64,000 bases of DNA from Alteromonas sp. KC3 (lineage in GTDB: Bacteria > Pseudomonadota > Gammaproteobacteria > Enterobacterales > Alteromonadaceae): NCBI RefSeq assembly GCF_016756315.1, contig NZ_AP024235.1, positions 3,968,001-4,032,000 of the forward strand, given 5' to 3'. Within the stretch, counting starts at the first letter, position 1, and every line of letters begins with the position of its first letter. Positions 17,463 through 26,045 of the stretch are shown here, piece after piece. Below the pieces are notes generated by a model, which ran no database searches, was not told the origin of the DNA, and saw only the letters and a program-made list of their open reading frames with translations. The position numbers and the translations under genes are program-made.

Positions 17463-19499
17463 CTAGCCCTTTATACCGCTATGGCGAAGTAATGCATCGA
17501 CTTTAGGCTCTCGCCCCCTAAACGCAACAAACAGCTCCATCGGTGGCTTACTGCCTCCCATTTCAAGAATATTTTCAAGAAATGCTTGGCCCGTCTCTCG
17601 ATTAAAAATACCGTCTTCTTCAAATTTACTATAGGCATCAGCCGACAACACTTCAGCCCATTTGTAACTGTAGTAACCCGCGGCATAACCACCGGCAAAT
17701 ATGTGTCCGAAGCTATTTTGAAAACGATTAAAAGACGGTGGTGTAACCACTGCGACTTCTTCACGCACGTTATCCAACGTGCCTTGTACATCAACGTCAC
17801 TGCCTTTCTCGCTGTGCAGCAAGAAATCGAACAAACTGAATTCCAACTGACGCACCATTTGCATTGCAGATTGATAGTCTCTGGCTGCCAACATACGCTC
17901 AAGTAAATCAGCAGGAAGCGGTTCACCTGTTTCGAAATGACCTGAAATGAAATTCAGCGCATCTTCTTCCCAGCACCAGTTCTCCAAGAATTGACTAGGT
18001 AGCTCTACGGCATCCCATGGCACACCATTAATACCAGATACACCAGCTGCCTTCATTTTGGTCAGCATGTGATGAATGCCATGGCCAAACTCATGGAATA
18101 ATGTCACCACTTCGTCGTGGGTAAACAATGCAGGTTTGTCGCCTACAGGGGCGTTAAAATTACACGTGAGATAAGCAACAGGTAGTTGAAGTTCGCCACT
18201 TTGCATTTCACGACGTACACGGCATTCGTCCATCCAAGCACCGCCACGCTTTTTGGCACGCGCGTATAAATCAAGATAGAAACTGCCGCGCATTACGTCT
18301 GCATCATCAGTAATAGTAAAATAGCGTACATCCTTGTGCCATGTGTCCACACCAGGTTGCTCGATAACCTTCAGGCCATACAAGCGGTGTACAACTTCAA
18401 ACAAACCTGAAAGTACTTTATCTTCAGGGAAGTAAGGGCGAAGCATTTCATCAGAAATGGTGTACTTTTCTTGCTTTAACTTTTCGCTGTAATACGGAAT
18501 ATCCCAGGCTGCTAATTCTGATACGCCGTGCTTGTCTTTAGCGTATGCTTCAACCTCTTTTAATTCGCGCTCGGCTTGTGGTTTAGAACGGTTCGCTAAA
18601 TCGCGAAGAAAGCCTACGACTTGCTCAGTCGAATCAGCCATTTTGGTGGCCAAGGAGCGCTCTGCATATGTATCAAAACCCAATAGCTCTGCAAGCTCTG
18701 TACGAAGCACTAGTGTTTCTTTAATAATATCCGTGTTGTCCCACTTACCCGCATTAGGCCCCTGCTCTGACGCTTTGGTAGCATATGCGCGGTACATCTC
18801 TTCACGTAAATCGCGATTGTCGGCGTACAACATCACGGGTAAGTAAGAGGGGATATCAAGGGTGAACAAGTAGCCTTGTAAGTCCTTTTGGTGCGCCGCT
18901 TGTGCAGCCGCCTCTAACGCAGACTCAGGCATGCCAGCAAGGTCACTTTGGTCGGTGACATGCTTTGTCCAGCCCATAGTGGCATCCATGACGTTATTAG
19001 AAAACGTAGAAGACAACTCGCTCAATTTTGCCTGAATTTGGGCAAATCGCTTTTTCTTCTCTTTGGGTAATGCTACGCCCGATAGTGTGAAATCGCGAAT
19101 TGCGTTTTCAACGACTTTTTGCTGCTCTTGTGACAGTGCACTGAATTCATCAGATTCTTTTAACGCGACATAGGCGTTGTACAGCCCTTCGTGTTGTCCA
19201 ACCCAAGTGCCGTACTCTGAAAGTAGCGGCAAGCATGCATCATGTGCTTCACGCAATTCATCACTACTAACAACGCTATTCATATGTGATACAGGCGAAA
19301 ACATTTTCCCCAAGCGATCATCAACTTCTTCTAATCGCAGAACCACGTTTTTGTATGAGTAGTCGTTTGACGCCACTACCTCTTCAATTTCGTTTTTGCA
19401 CGCTTCAATGGCTTTTTCTATAGCGGGCTTAATAGAGACCGGTGTAATAGAAGAAAAAATAGGTAGTCCATCTACCAATTCAATTGCTGGTGTCGTCAT
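17463..19499 (-). CDS. prlC: Oligopeptidase A
   Basis: A 678-residue M3-family zinc peptidase that degrades short peptides, including cleaved signal peptides, in the cytosol. The zinc motif HEFGH has ligands His469 and His473 and catalytic Glu470. The third ligand is in the ELPSQFLENW helix about 25 residues later. Length and N-terminus (LPIFSSITP) agree with the E. coli enzyme (680). A sigma-32-like promoter lies just upstream at 19533-19560, in line with its heat-shock control in E. coli. Confidence 0.96.
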   Translation of the reverse strand: MTTPAIELVDGLPIFSSITPVSIKPAIEKAIEACKNEIEEVVASNDYSYKNVVLRLEEVDDRLGKMFSPVSHMNSVVSSDELREAHDACLPLLSEYGTWVGQHEGLYNAYVALKESDEFSALSQEQQKVVENAIRDFTLSGVALPKEKKKRFAQIQAKLSELSSTFSNNVMDATMGWTKHVTDQSDLAGMPESALEAAAQAAHQKDLQGYLFTLDIPSYLPVMLYADNRDLREEMYRAYATKASEQGPNAGKWDNTDIIKETLVLRTELAELLGFDTYAERSLATKMADSTEQVVGFLRDLANRSKPQAERELKEVEAYAKDKHGVSELAAWDIPYYSEKLKQEKYTISDEMLRPYFPEDKVLSGLFEVVHRLYGLKVIEQPGVDTWHKDVRYFTITDDADVMRGSFYLDLYARAKKRGGAWMDECRVRREMQSGELQLPVAYLTCNFNAPVGDKPALFTHDEVVTLFHEFGHGIHHMLTKMKAAGVSGINGVPWDAVELPSQFLENWCWEEDALNFISGHFETGEPLPADLLERMLAARDYQSAMQMVRQLEFSLFDFLLHSEKGSDVDVQGTLDNVREEVAVVTPPSFNRFQNSFGHIFAGGYAAGYYSYKWAEVLSADAYSKFEEDGIFNRETGQAFLENILEMGGSKPPMELFVAFRGREPKVDALLRHSGIKG

Positions 19500-19532
19500 A
19501 AAATATCCACGCTTACTTTGATTTAAGAATTA

Positions 19533-19560
19533 TCATGGGGCTTAGCAACGCAAATGCAAG
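19533..19560 (-). promoter_or_regulatory. Sigma-32-type heat-shock promoter of prlC
   Basis: Reading the reverse strand: CTTGCAT at 19560-19554, a 13-base spacer, then CCCCATGA at 19540-19533. The sigma-32 consensus is CTTGAAA, 11-16 bases, CCCCATnT. It ends 33 bases before the prlC start codon. Confidence 0.7.
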
Positions 19561-19692
19561 CTAATCTTCACTTAATTGACTCCTTCTTGTTTTACTCCTA
19601 ACTTTACATATGTGTTCACTTGGGTTGTTATTCGCTAGCGCTCTCAGTCACACCTTTTATTCAGCGAAAACAAGTCATCTTCAAGAACAAAA

Positions 19693-19709
19693 AATGTCAC
19701 TAATGTCAC
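19693..19709 (+). repeat. Direct repeat AATGTCAC x2 upstream of the signalling operon
   Basis: Two identical 8-base copies at 19693-19700 and 19702-19709, one base apart (9-base period, almost one helical turn). They end 20 bases before a promoter-like -35. The place and form suit an activator or autoregulatory response-regulator site. Confidence 0.5.
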
Positions 19710-19729
19710 ATTTCATTCTTTTGTCTAGT

Positions 19730-19757
19730 TTGTCTTAAATTACCGAAAGCCTATAAT
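19730..19757 (+). promoter_or_regulatory. Sigma-70 promoter of the inverted response regulator gene
   Basis: TTGTCT at 19730-19735 and a perfect TATAAT at 19752-19757 with a 16-base spacer, 29 bases before the ATG at 19787. The weaker -35 and the adjacent direct repeats suggest activator dependence. Confidence 0.6.
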
Positions 19758-19786
19758 TTGACCACTGAATGCTAAAAGGCGAAAAC

Positions 19787-20347
19787 ATGAAGACATTAAC
19801 CTCTGGCGAAATTGCAGCTTACTGTGACGTAAATTTGCGTACCGTTATTCGTTGGATAGAAAGTGGCAAACTAAAAGGCTTCAAGCTGCCAGGGCGAGGA
19901 AATAATCGCGTTTTAGTCGAAGACTTCATCGAATTTCTAGAACGCCATGAAATGCCAATCCCAGACGCGTTGAAAGGTACGGTCATCCCATCAATTCTTA
20001 TTGTCGATGATGAATTGCCGGTAGCAAAATCCATACAACGCGTGGCAAGACGCGCTGGTTTTGACAGCTACATCGCAACTGGCGGGTTTCAGGCTGGTAT
20101 CATGTTAAGTCAGTACGAACCTAAGGTAATGACGCTTGATTTAAGCATGCCAGGCATGGATGGTTACAGTGTAATCGACTTTACGCGTGACCAAGAAAAG
20201 TACAAATCGCTTAAAATTGTCGTCATTTCAGCACTAGATGAAGCTAGTTTAGAGCGTGCACTTGAAATTGGCGCCGATGCAACTTTGCAAAAGCCATTCT
20301 CGAACCACGATCTGACCATGGTTCTAGAGCAATTTATGGCGGTGTAA
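19787..20347 (+). CDS. Response regulator with N-terminal excisionase-type HTH
   Basis: A 186-residue protein in which the DNA-binding part comes first. Residues 1-55 are a MerR/excisionase-like helix-turn-helix (LTSGEIAAYCDVNLRTVIRW, with the RVLVEDFIEFLE segment typical of HTH_17). Residues 68-186 are a complete receiver domain: Asp74 and Asp75, phosphoacceptor Asp118 (LDLSMPGMDGY), Ser148 and Lys169-Pro170. Standard regulators have the opposite order. I start at the ATG at 19787 because AAGGCG lies 6 bases upstream; a start at 19769 is possible. It is first in an apparent operon with a binding protein, kinase and second regulator. Confidence 0.9.
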   Translation: MKTLTSGEIAAYCDVNLRTVIRWIESGKLKGFKLPGRGNNRVLVEDFIEFLERHEMPIPDALKGTVIPSILIVDDELPVAKSIQRVARRAGFDSYIATGGFQAGIMLSQYEPKVMTLDLSMPGMDGYSVIDFTRDQEKYKSLKIVVISALDEASLERALEIGADATLQKPFSNHDLTMVLEQFMAV

Positions 20348-20374
20348 AGCGTCTTTTTATAGAAGGGATATGAT

Positions 20375-21205
20375 GTGAGAAACGCGTTTATCGTCGTGCT
20401 TATTGCCTTGCTGTACGGCACAGCATCAACTCCGGTGTGCGCACAAGGCAAAACGCTGACCTTCGGTGTAGTTCCGCAGCAATCGCCAAAACGAATGGTT
20501 GAAATTTGGCAACCGCTTATCGACTATATAAGCGAGTATTCAGGCATATCCATTATGTTCAAAACCGCGAAAGACATCCCATCTTTTGAGGCCGATGTGG
20601 CAGATGGCGTCTATGACATTGCGTATATGAACCCTTATCATTTTGTGACCTTTAATGACCTTGTTGGATACCACGCACTTGCTCGACAACGCGATAAGGA
20701 GATTAAGGGCATCATTGTGGTTCACAAAGACAGTCCTATTCAAAACCTCGCTGAATTAAATGGCAGAGAACTTGCCTTTCCTGCACCTGCGGCGTTTGCT
20801 GCCACGATTATTACCAGCGCTCAATTACGCAAAAACAATATTGCATTTAGGCCACGCTATGTAAATTCGCACGACTCCGTCTACCTCGCAGTTCAGCGTG
20901 GCTTTTTTGAAGCTGGCGGCGGTATTTTACGAACCTTGAGTAGTATTCCTGAAAGCGTGAGTAAGGATATTCGGGTATTGTGGGAAAGCGATGGCTATAC
21001 CCCTCACGCAATCGCTACTCACCCCAATATGGCACAAAAGGATAGACAAGCTATCCTTAATGCATTGATAGCAATAACAAATGATTCAAGCAAAATGTGG
21101 ATCTTGGAAGGGCTTGGTTTCAGCGGCTTTATACCCGCAAAAGACAGTGACTGGGACGATGTCAGATCGCTTGGCATTCCCTCTCTTTCAAGACCGCATT
21201 TTTGA
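20375..21205 (+). CDS. PhnD-like periplasmic binding protein
   Basis: A 276-residue protein with a signal peptide (about residues 1-24, ending VCAQ) and the phosphate/phosphite/phosphonate binding fold of PhnD: LTFGVVPQQSPKRMVEIWQP, then DIAYMNPYHFVTF, VHKDSPIQNLAELNG and FPAPAAFAATII. No ABC permease or ATPase gene is nearby. The next gene, 11 bases on, is a histidine kinase, so I infer that it works as a ligand sensor for that kinase rather than in uptake. It starts with GTG at 20375 after AAGGGA. The ligand could be a phosphonate or an unrelated small anion. Confidence 0.85.
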   Translation: MRNAFIVVLIALLYGTASTPVCAQGKTLTFGVVPQQSPKRMVEIWQPLIDYISEYSGISIMFKTAKDIPSFEADVADGVYDIAYMNPYHFVTFNDLVGYHALARQRDKEIKGIIVVHKDSPIQNLAELNGRELAFPAPAAFAATIITSAQLRKNNIAFRPRYVNSHDSVYLAVQRGFFEAGGGILRTLSSIPESVSKDIRVLWESDGYTPHAIATHPNMAQKDRQAILNALIAITNDSSKMWILEGLGFSGFIPAKDSDWDDVRSLGIPSLSRPHF

Positions 21206-21216
21206 ACTAGGGATTT

Positions 21217-22890
21217 ATGCGACTGTCTCTTCGAACAAAAACCATAATCGGAATAGCATTTACCGCACTGCTATTGCTTTTGGTACTTGTTGTGACCGTA
21301 TTTAATCAACTTAACGAGTTGGTTGACAATAGCGTAAAGAAATCAGCCGATACGTCTGTTGCTCTATTTGTATCAACCACTAAAAATGCTTTCCTTAGCT
21401 ACGACTTATCGTCTTTAGAAGCGGATGTTGCTGAAATATTGACAAACCCCAATATTGCCTATGTCAGAGTTAAAGATAAAGAAGGCAGAATTTATGTAGA
21501 AAATGGAGAACCCACGGCCATTTCCCGTCCGTTTCGCGAAGACAATACTGTCGCGACCGCCAGCGATGGCATTTACGATACCCGCGCACCAATAATGGTG
21601 AATACTACACTGTATGGCTTTGTGGAAATCGGGCTGAACATTGCATCGGTCACTGAATCTGTCTCTAGAGCGAGAAATTGGACACTCACAATTGCTGCGT
21701 TTGAGTTAGTTCTTGTCGGATTATGCTCCTACTTTCTTGGTTCGTACTTAATGTCTCAGCTTGTCCGCCTTCACGAAGGTGCAAAACATCTTGGCGAGGC
21801 CGTTGACAAGAATAACTATCAAGATGTGTTTATTAGTGTGCGAGGGAATGACGAACTCAGTGAACTTGCTGAAGCATTCAATCAGCTAGTTGATAAGCTC
21901 AAAGAAGAGAACGAGCAACGACAACGCGCGCAAGATGATTTAAAAGACCTTAACGCGTTACTTGAAGTCAAAGTGCAAGACAGGACAGCACAGTTAAATC
22001 AACGAAATGTTCAGCTAGAAAACGCCAATCGAGATCTTAAAGAAACCCAAGTTCAATTACTCCAAGCTGAAAAAATGGCATCTGTTGGCCAACTAGCCGC
22101 AGGTGTCGCCCATGAAATCAACAACCCAGTCGGGTTTGTGAGCAGTAATATTTCAACACTTTGTGAATACGTTGCTACGTATCAAATGCTCTTTACGCAA
22201 CTTGAGGTTATTAGTAACACTCAAGATGAAGATCAACAGCGTAAAGCACTAACAGAATTTAAGTCGCTTCTTACAAAACACGATATGACATTTATCAACG
22301 ATGACATAACTGACTTGCTAAACGATTCTAAAGAAGGGCTGCAACGGGTTGCCGATATTGTAAAAGGCTTAAAGCTCTTTTCCCGTGTTGATAGTGATGA
22401 AATGCAACAACACAGCTTAAATGATTGTGTACGCACCACCCTTGCCATGGTTAACAACCAACTTAAGTATACTTGTAATGTAGAAACGCATCTTGGCAAC
22501 ATTCCAGATATTGCTATGAATGTAGGCAAAATTTCACAGGTTATTACCAATTTGCTTATTAATGCAGGGCAAGCCATAGAAAGCACCGGCCAACACGGCA
22601 CAATAACTATCACTACTGAAACGGTGGGCGAATTTGTGAAGTTGTATGTTAAAGACACGGGTTGTGGAATTCAGCCCTGTCATTTGGACAAGCTGTTTAA
22701 TCCGTTTTTTACCACAAAACCAGAAGGACAAGGTACAGGCTTGGGACTGTCAATTTCATTTGGTATTGCACAAGAGCACGGCGGCACGCTATCAGCATCT
22801 AGCAAAGAAGGAGAAGGCAGTTGCTTTGAACTAGCCCTTCCACTCGTGCAACCGGTTTCACCACCTAGTGATGAGAAAGACAAAACATGA
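21217..22890 (+). CDS. Membrane sensor histidine kinase
   Basis: A 557-residue kinase. TM1 is about residues 10-30, followed by a periplasmic domain of about 125 residues, TM2 (155-180), HAMP (180-232) and a coiled coil (232-285). HisKA has the phosphorylated histidine at 299 (GQLAAGVAHEINNPVGF), and the HATPase domain has N (NLLINAGQAIE), G1 (VKDTGCGI), F (FNPFFTTKP) and G2 (GTGLGLSIS) boxes. All catalytic elements are intact. The periplasmic part probably contacts the preceding PhnD-like protein. No receiver domain is fused, and regulators lie on both sides in the operon. Confidence 0.93.
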   Translation: MRLSLRTKTIIGIAFTALLLLLVLVVTVFNQLNELVDNSVKKSADTSVALFVSTTKNAFLSYDLSSLEADVAEILTNPNIAYVRVKDKEGRIYVENGEPTAISRPFREDNTVATASDGIYDTRAPIMVNTTLYGFVEIGLNIASVTESVSRARNWTLTIAAFELVLVGLCSYFLGSYLMSQLVRLHEGAKHLGEAVDKNNYQDVFISVRGNDELSELAEAFNQLVDKLKEENEQRQRAQDDLKDLNALLEVKVQDRTAQLNQRNVQLENANRDLKETQVQLLQAEKMASVGQLAAGVAHEINNPVGFVSSNISTLCEYVATYQMLFTQLEVISNTQDEDQQRKALTEFKSLLTKHDMTFINDDITDLLNDSKEGLQRVADIVKGLKLFSRVDSDEMQQHSLNDCVRTTLAMVNNQLKYTCNVETHLGNIPDIAMNVGKISQVITNLLINAGQAIESTGQHGTITITTETVGEFVKLYVKDTGCGIQPCHLDKLFNPFFTTKPEGQGTGLGLSISFGIAQEHGGTLSASSKEGEGSCFELALPLVQPVSPPSDEKDKT

Positions 22891-22942
22891 GCCCTATGTC
22901 TTCGATAGGTACGCCCCAAAAGAGATTAGTTTTTAAGGATAA

Positions 22943-24259
22943 ATGTTTATGACTGAGCCTAGCACAGAAAACAAGGTGACTTACACGGTCCTATTTGTAG
23001 ACGATGAGCCCAACATCCTTCGTGCCATCAAGCGCGCGCTTTTTACAATGGATATTACATTGTTGTTAGCTGAAAGTGGCGCAAAAGCGTTGGAGCTTCT
23101 AGAAAAAAATGAAGTTCATGTGGTTATTTCAGACATGAAGATGCCGCAAATGTCAGGCGCAGAATTGTTAGAGCAAGTCGCCATTAATTACCCTGAGACA
23201 TTTCGTGTGGTGTTAACCGGCTATGCTGATATTGAATCAACAATTAAGGCAGTAAACCAAGGTAAAATACATCGCTACTTACAAAAACCTTGGGATAACC
23301 AAGAATTGGTGGCTGCGGTAGAAGAAGGGTTAGAGCGCGTAAAACTTAAAGCGGAAAACGAACGCTTACAAAAACTAACTCGTCTTCAAAATAAAAAGCT
23401 TAAAGACGTCAACTCATCCCTTGAACAAATGGTTCACAAGCGTACGCGTCAAATAAAGGCTGCACTGAATAAAATTGAAAAGCATAATTTAGCTATGGAG
23501 CAGGTGCTATTTAACGTTATCAGTATTAACCCACACATTAATGGTAAATTCGCAATAGAAGTAAGTGAATTGGCGACAAAATTAGCGCGCACGGCGAAAC
23601 TAGAAAAAGACGAGATAAAACAAATTCGTTATGCGGGCCTTATTTGTGAATTAGGGCTATTAGGGCTTGAAACTGAAGACTTTCTTGGACCGTTCGCTAA
23701 GCTGAAGTATCAGCAACAGCAAAACTATTTATCACAGACCAAACAAGCCGCCCTGATACTTGCACCAGCCCATGAATTGCATGCTGTTTCAGACATTATT
23801 GAATTTCAATTTGAGCACTATAATGGTTCCGGTCTAAATAAGAAGGTGGCAAAAGAAATCCCCGTAGGATCTCGCATTATCGCAATTGCACGGGATTTTT
23901 GGCGTTTAGTAACAGGCAGAATGACGGGGGCTGAGATGAGCCCTCGAGACGCTAAAATAGAAATGAAAAAGCACAGAAATACCCGTTACGACGCGGAATT
24001 TTTGGACTTGTTATTAGCATCAGACGATATATCAACGTCTAAATTGCTGCACGCCTCGCTAAAAGCATCACAACTTAAGTCAGGCATGGTGTTATCGCAA
24101 AACTTGTATAACGATAGCCATATTCTTATTCTGCCCGAAGGGCATGTTTTCTCAGAAGCGACTATTCAGAAACTTATTAAATTTGAAAAGGAACGCGGAA
24201 AAGCATTCAGTATTCAGGTAGAGCCAGAAGAAGTTGTTGATTCACCTGAAGATTCATAA
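22943..24259 (+). CDS. Response regulator with degenerate HD-GYP output domain
   Basis: A 438-residue protein. The receiver domain (14-130) is complete: Asp20-Asp21, Asp64, Thr92, Lys115. A coiled coil follows (130-180), then an HD-GYP-like fold (180-340) with the catalytic residues gone. The HD position reads AGLICELG (Cys235-Glu236), and the HHE...GYP region reads FQFEHYNGSGLN (288-299). Canonical HD-GYP proteins hydrolyse cyclic-di-GMP; this one should not, and may act by binding. The C-terminal 90 residues are conserved-looking and unassigned. AAGGA precedes the ATG. It ends the kinase operon. Confidence 0.88.
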   Translation: MFMTEPSTENKVTYTVLFVDDEPNILRAIKRALFTMDITLLLAESGAKALELLEKNEVHVVISDMKMPQMSGAELLEQVAINYPETFRVVLTGYADIESTIKAVNQGKIHRYLQKPWDNQELVAAVEEGLERVKLKAENERLQKLTRLQNKKLKDVNSSLEQMVHKRTRQIKAALNKIEKHNLAMEQVLFNVISINPHINGKFAIEVSELATKLARTAKLEKDEIKQIRYAGLICELGLLGLETEDFLGPFAKLKYQQQQNYLSQTKQAALILAPAHELHAVSDIIEFQFEHYNGSGLNKKVAKEIPVGSRIIAIARDFWRLVTGRMTGAEMSPRDAKIEMKKHRNTRYDAEFLDLLLASDDISTSKLLHASLKASQLKSGMVLSQNLYNDSHILILPEGHVFSEATIQKLIKFEKERGKAFSIQVEPEEVVDSPEDS

Positions 24260-24328
24260 AGTCGTTATTTTACATAGCGCCTTTTATTTGTCTTACGCCA
24301 TCCCCATGATTGAAATAGATGAAATGAC

Positions 24329-24346
24329 GACCGGTATCATCCGGTC
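24329..24346. other. Short inverted repeat after the signalling operon
   Basis: GACCGG and CCGGTC flank a 6-base spacer. No T-tract follows, so it could be a weak terminator or a protein-binding site in the 211 bases before gor. Confidence 0.3.
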
Positions 24347-24470
24347 TAGTCAATCACTAACAGTTTTCTATGGCACATTATCTTAAAGAGATACCGTTTC
24401 ACTTATGTTAAGTTAGACTTATAGTTAAGTGATAACGCGGCTCGCCTAAACGACTCTAAAGGCTCTATTT

Positions 24471-25823
24471 ATGACACATTTTGATTATATCTGTATTGGT
24501 GGTGGAAGCGGCGGTATCGCATCAGCCAATCGCGCAGCAAAACACGGTAAGAAAGCAGCAATTATTGAAGCAAGTGACATAGGTGGAACCTGTGTAAACG
24601 TGGGCTGTGTACCTAAAAAAGCCATGTGGTACGGCGCACAAGTTGCTGAAGCCATCCATCGTTATGCACCTGAATATGGGTTCGATATTTCAGTCAATCA
24701 CTTTAGTTGGGATAGCTTAATTGCTAGTCGACAAGCCTATATTGAGCGTATTCACGCGTCGTATGACCGCGTGCTTACTGCAAACGATGTCACACTTATC
24801 CGCGGTTTTGCAAAGTTTGTTGATAACAATACCGTCGAAGTTGATGGTGTTCAGTACACTGCTGACCATATCACCATTGCTGTGGGTGGCCGCCCTATCA
24901 TTCCAGATATTGAAGGCGCACAATACGGCATAGATTCGAACGGTTTTTTTGCACTTAAAGAGCAGCCCAAACGCGCGGTTGTGGTGGGTGCAGGCTATAT
25001 TGGCGTTGAGTTAGCAGGCGTGTTACATGCTCTGGGCACTGAATCGCATCTAGTAGTTCGAAAGCACGCGCCACTTCGCAACTTTGACCCGCTTATTCAC
25101 GAAACCTTGGTTGACATGATCCATGCAGAAGGCTGCAAACTGCATAATCATACCAGTGTCGAGAAAGTAGAAAAGGCAGACGACGGCGAGCTTTCTGTCT
25201 TCCTCACAAATGGGGAAGTGCTTAAGGCTGACTGCCTTATTTGGGCCATTGGTCGCGAACCATCGACTGACAAAATTGATATTGAAAACACCGATGTTGA
25301 GTTAAACGATAACGGTACCGTTAAGGTAGATAAGTACCAAAACACAACGGCGAATAACATTTATGCGGTGGGCGATATAACCGGAGAAGCTGAGTTAACT
25401 CCTGTTGCGGTTAAAGCTGGCCGCCTATTAAGCGAACGCTTGTTCAATGGGCAAAAAGAGGCCCACATGGATTACACCAACATTCCTACTGTCGTGTTTA
25501 GCCACCCTCCAATCGGCACAATTGGTTTAACGGAGCCTGAGGCCATTGAGGAATATGGCGAAGATAATATCAAAGTCTACACATCGAGTTTTGCGTCTAT
25601 GTACACCGCAGTTACGCGCCATCGTCAGATGACAAAAATGAAGTTGGTATGTGCCGGTAAAGATGAAAAAGTAGTTGGCCTGCACGGTATCGGTCATGGC
25701 ATGGACGAAATACTTCAAGGTTTTGCTGTTGCTATAAAAATGGGAGCGACAAAAGCAGACTTCGATGCATGCGTAGCCATTCACCCCACCAGCGCAGAAG
25801 AATTCGTTACTATGACAGGTTAG
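24471..25823 (+). CDS. gor: Glutathione-disulfide reductase
   Basis: A 450-residue FAD/NADPH enzyme that reduces oxidised glutathione. The FAD-binding motif is [12 protein letters not shown] (residues 8-19). The redox disulfide Cys41/Cys46 lies in [13 protein letters not shown], the NADPH-binding motif is [13 protein letters not shown], and the C-terminal catalytic HPT is in IHPTSAEE. Length equals that of E. coli Gor (450). It sits between two cyclic-di-GMP-type signalling genes with its own intergenic regions, so a functional link to them is not indicated. Confidence 0.96.
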   Translation: MTHFDYICIGGGSGGIASANRAAKHGKKAAIIEASDIGGTCVNVGCVPKKAMWYGAQVAEAIHRYAPEYGFDISVNHFSWDSLIASRQAYIERIHASYDRVLTANDVTLIRGFAKFVDNNTVEVDGVQYTADHITIAVGGRPIIPDIEGAQYGIDSNGFFALKEQPKRAVVVGAGYIGVELAGVLHALGTESHLVVRKHAPLRNFDPLIHETLVDMIHAEGCKLHNHTSVEKVEKADDGELSVFLTNGEVLKADCLIWAIGREPSTDKIDIENTDVELNDNGTVKVDKYQNTTANNIYAVGDITGEAELTPVAVKAGRLLSERLFNGQKEAHMDYTNIPTVVFSHPPIGTIGLTEPEAIEEYGEDNIKVYTSSFASMYTAVTRHRQMTKMKLVCAGKDEKVVGLHGIGHGMDEILQGFAVAIKMGATKADFDACVAIHPTSAEEFVTMTG

Positions 25824-25859
25824 TGTAGATAACACTTTACCTTTAACTATATGAAATGT

Positions 25860-25890
25860 GGCTGCTTAATGTTAAAGCAGCCTCTTCACT
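25860..25890 (+). terminator. Terminator of gor
   Basis: An 8-bp perfect stem GGCTGCTT/AAGCAGCC with a 7-base loop, followed by TCTTCACTT, starting 36 bases after the gor stop. Confidence 0.6.
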
Positions 25891-26045
25891 TCCCTGTCCC
25901 ACTCCCACAGACATCGCATTTCATTACCGTAAACCTTCTACAAACCATCTCTTGTTCTCGCCTTAATTTGAGCAAAAAGTATACTTGTTGCATTTGCGTA
26001 TTACTTGTATCGTGTCTCATCGCGTTTTCTTCAAATTGAGTGGTA

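Noticed and set aside
17471..17926. A 151-codon reverse frame within prlC
   Set aside because: It overlaps the conserved C-terminal part of prlC in another frame and shows no domain or start signal.
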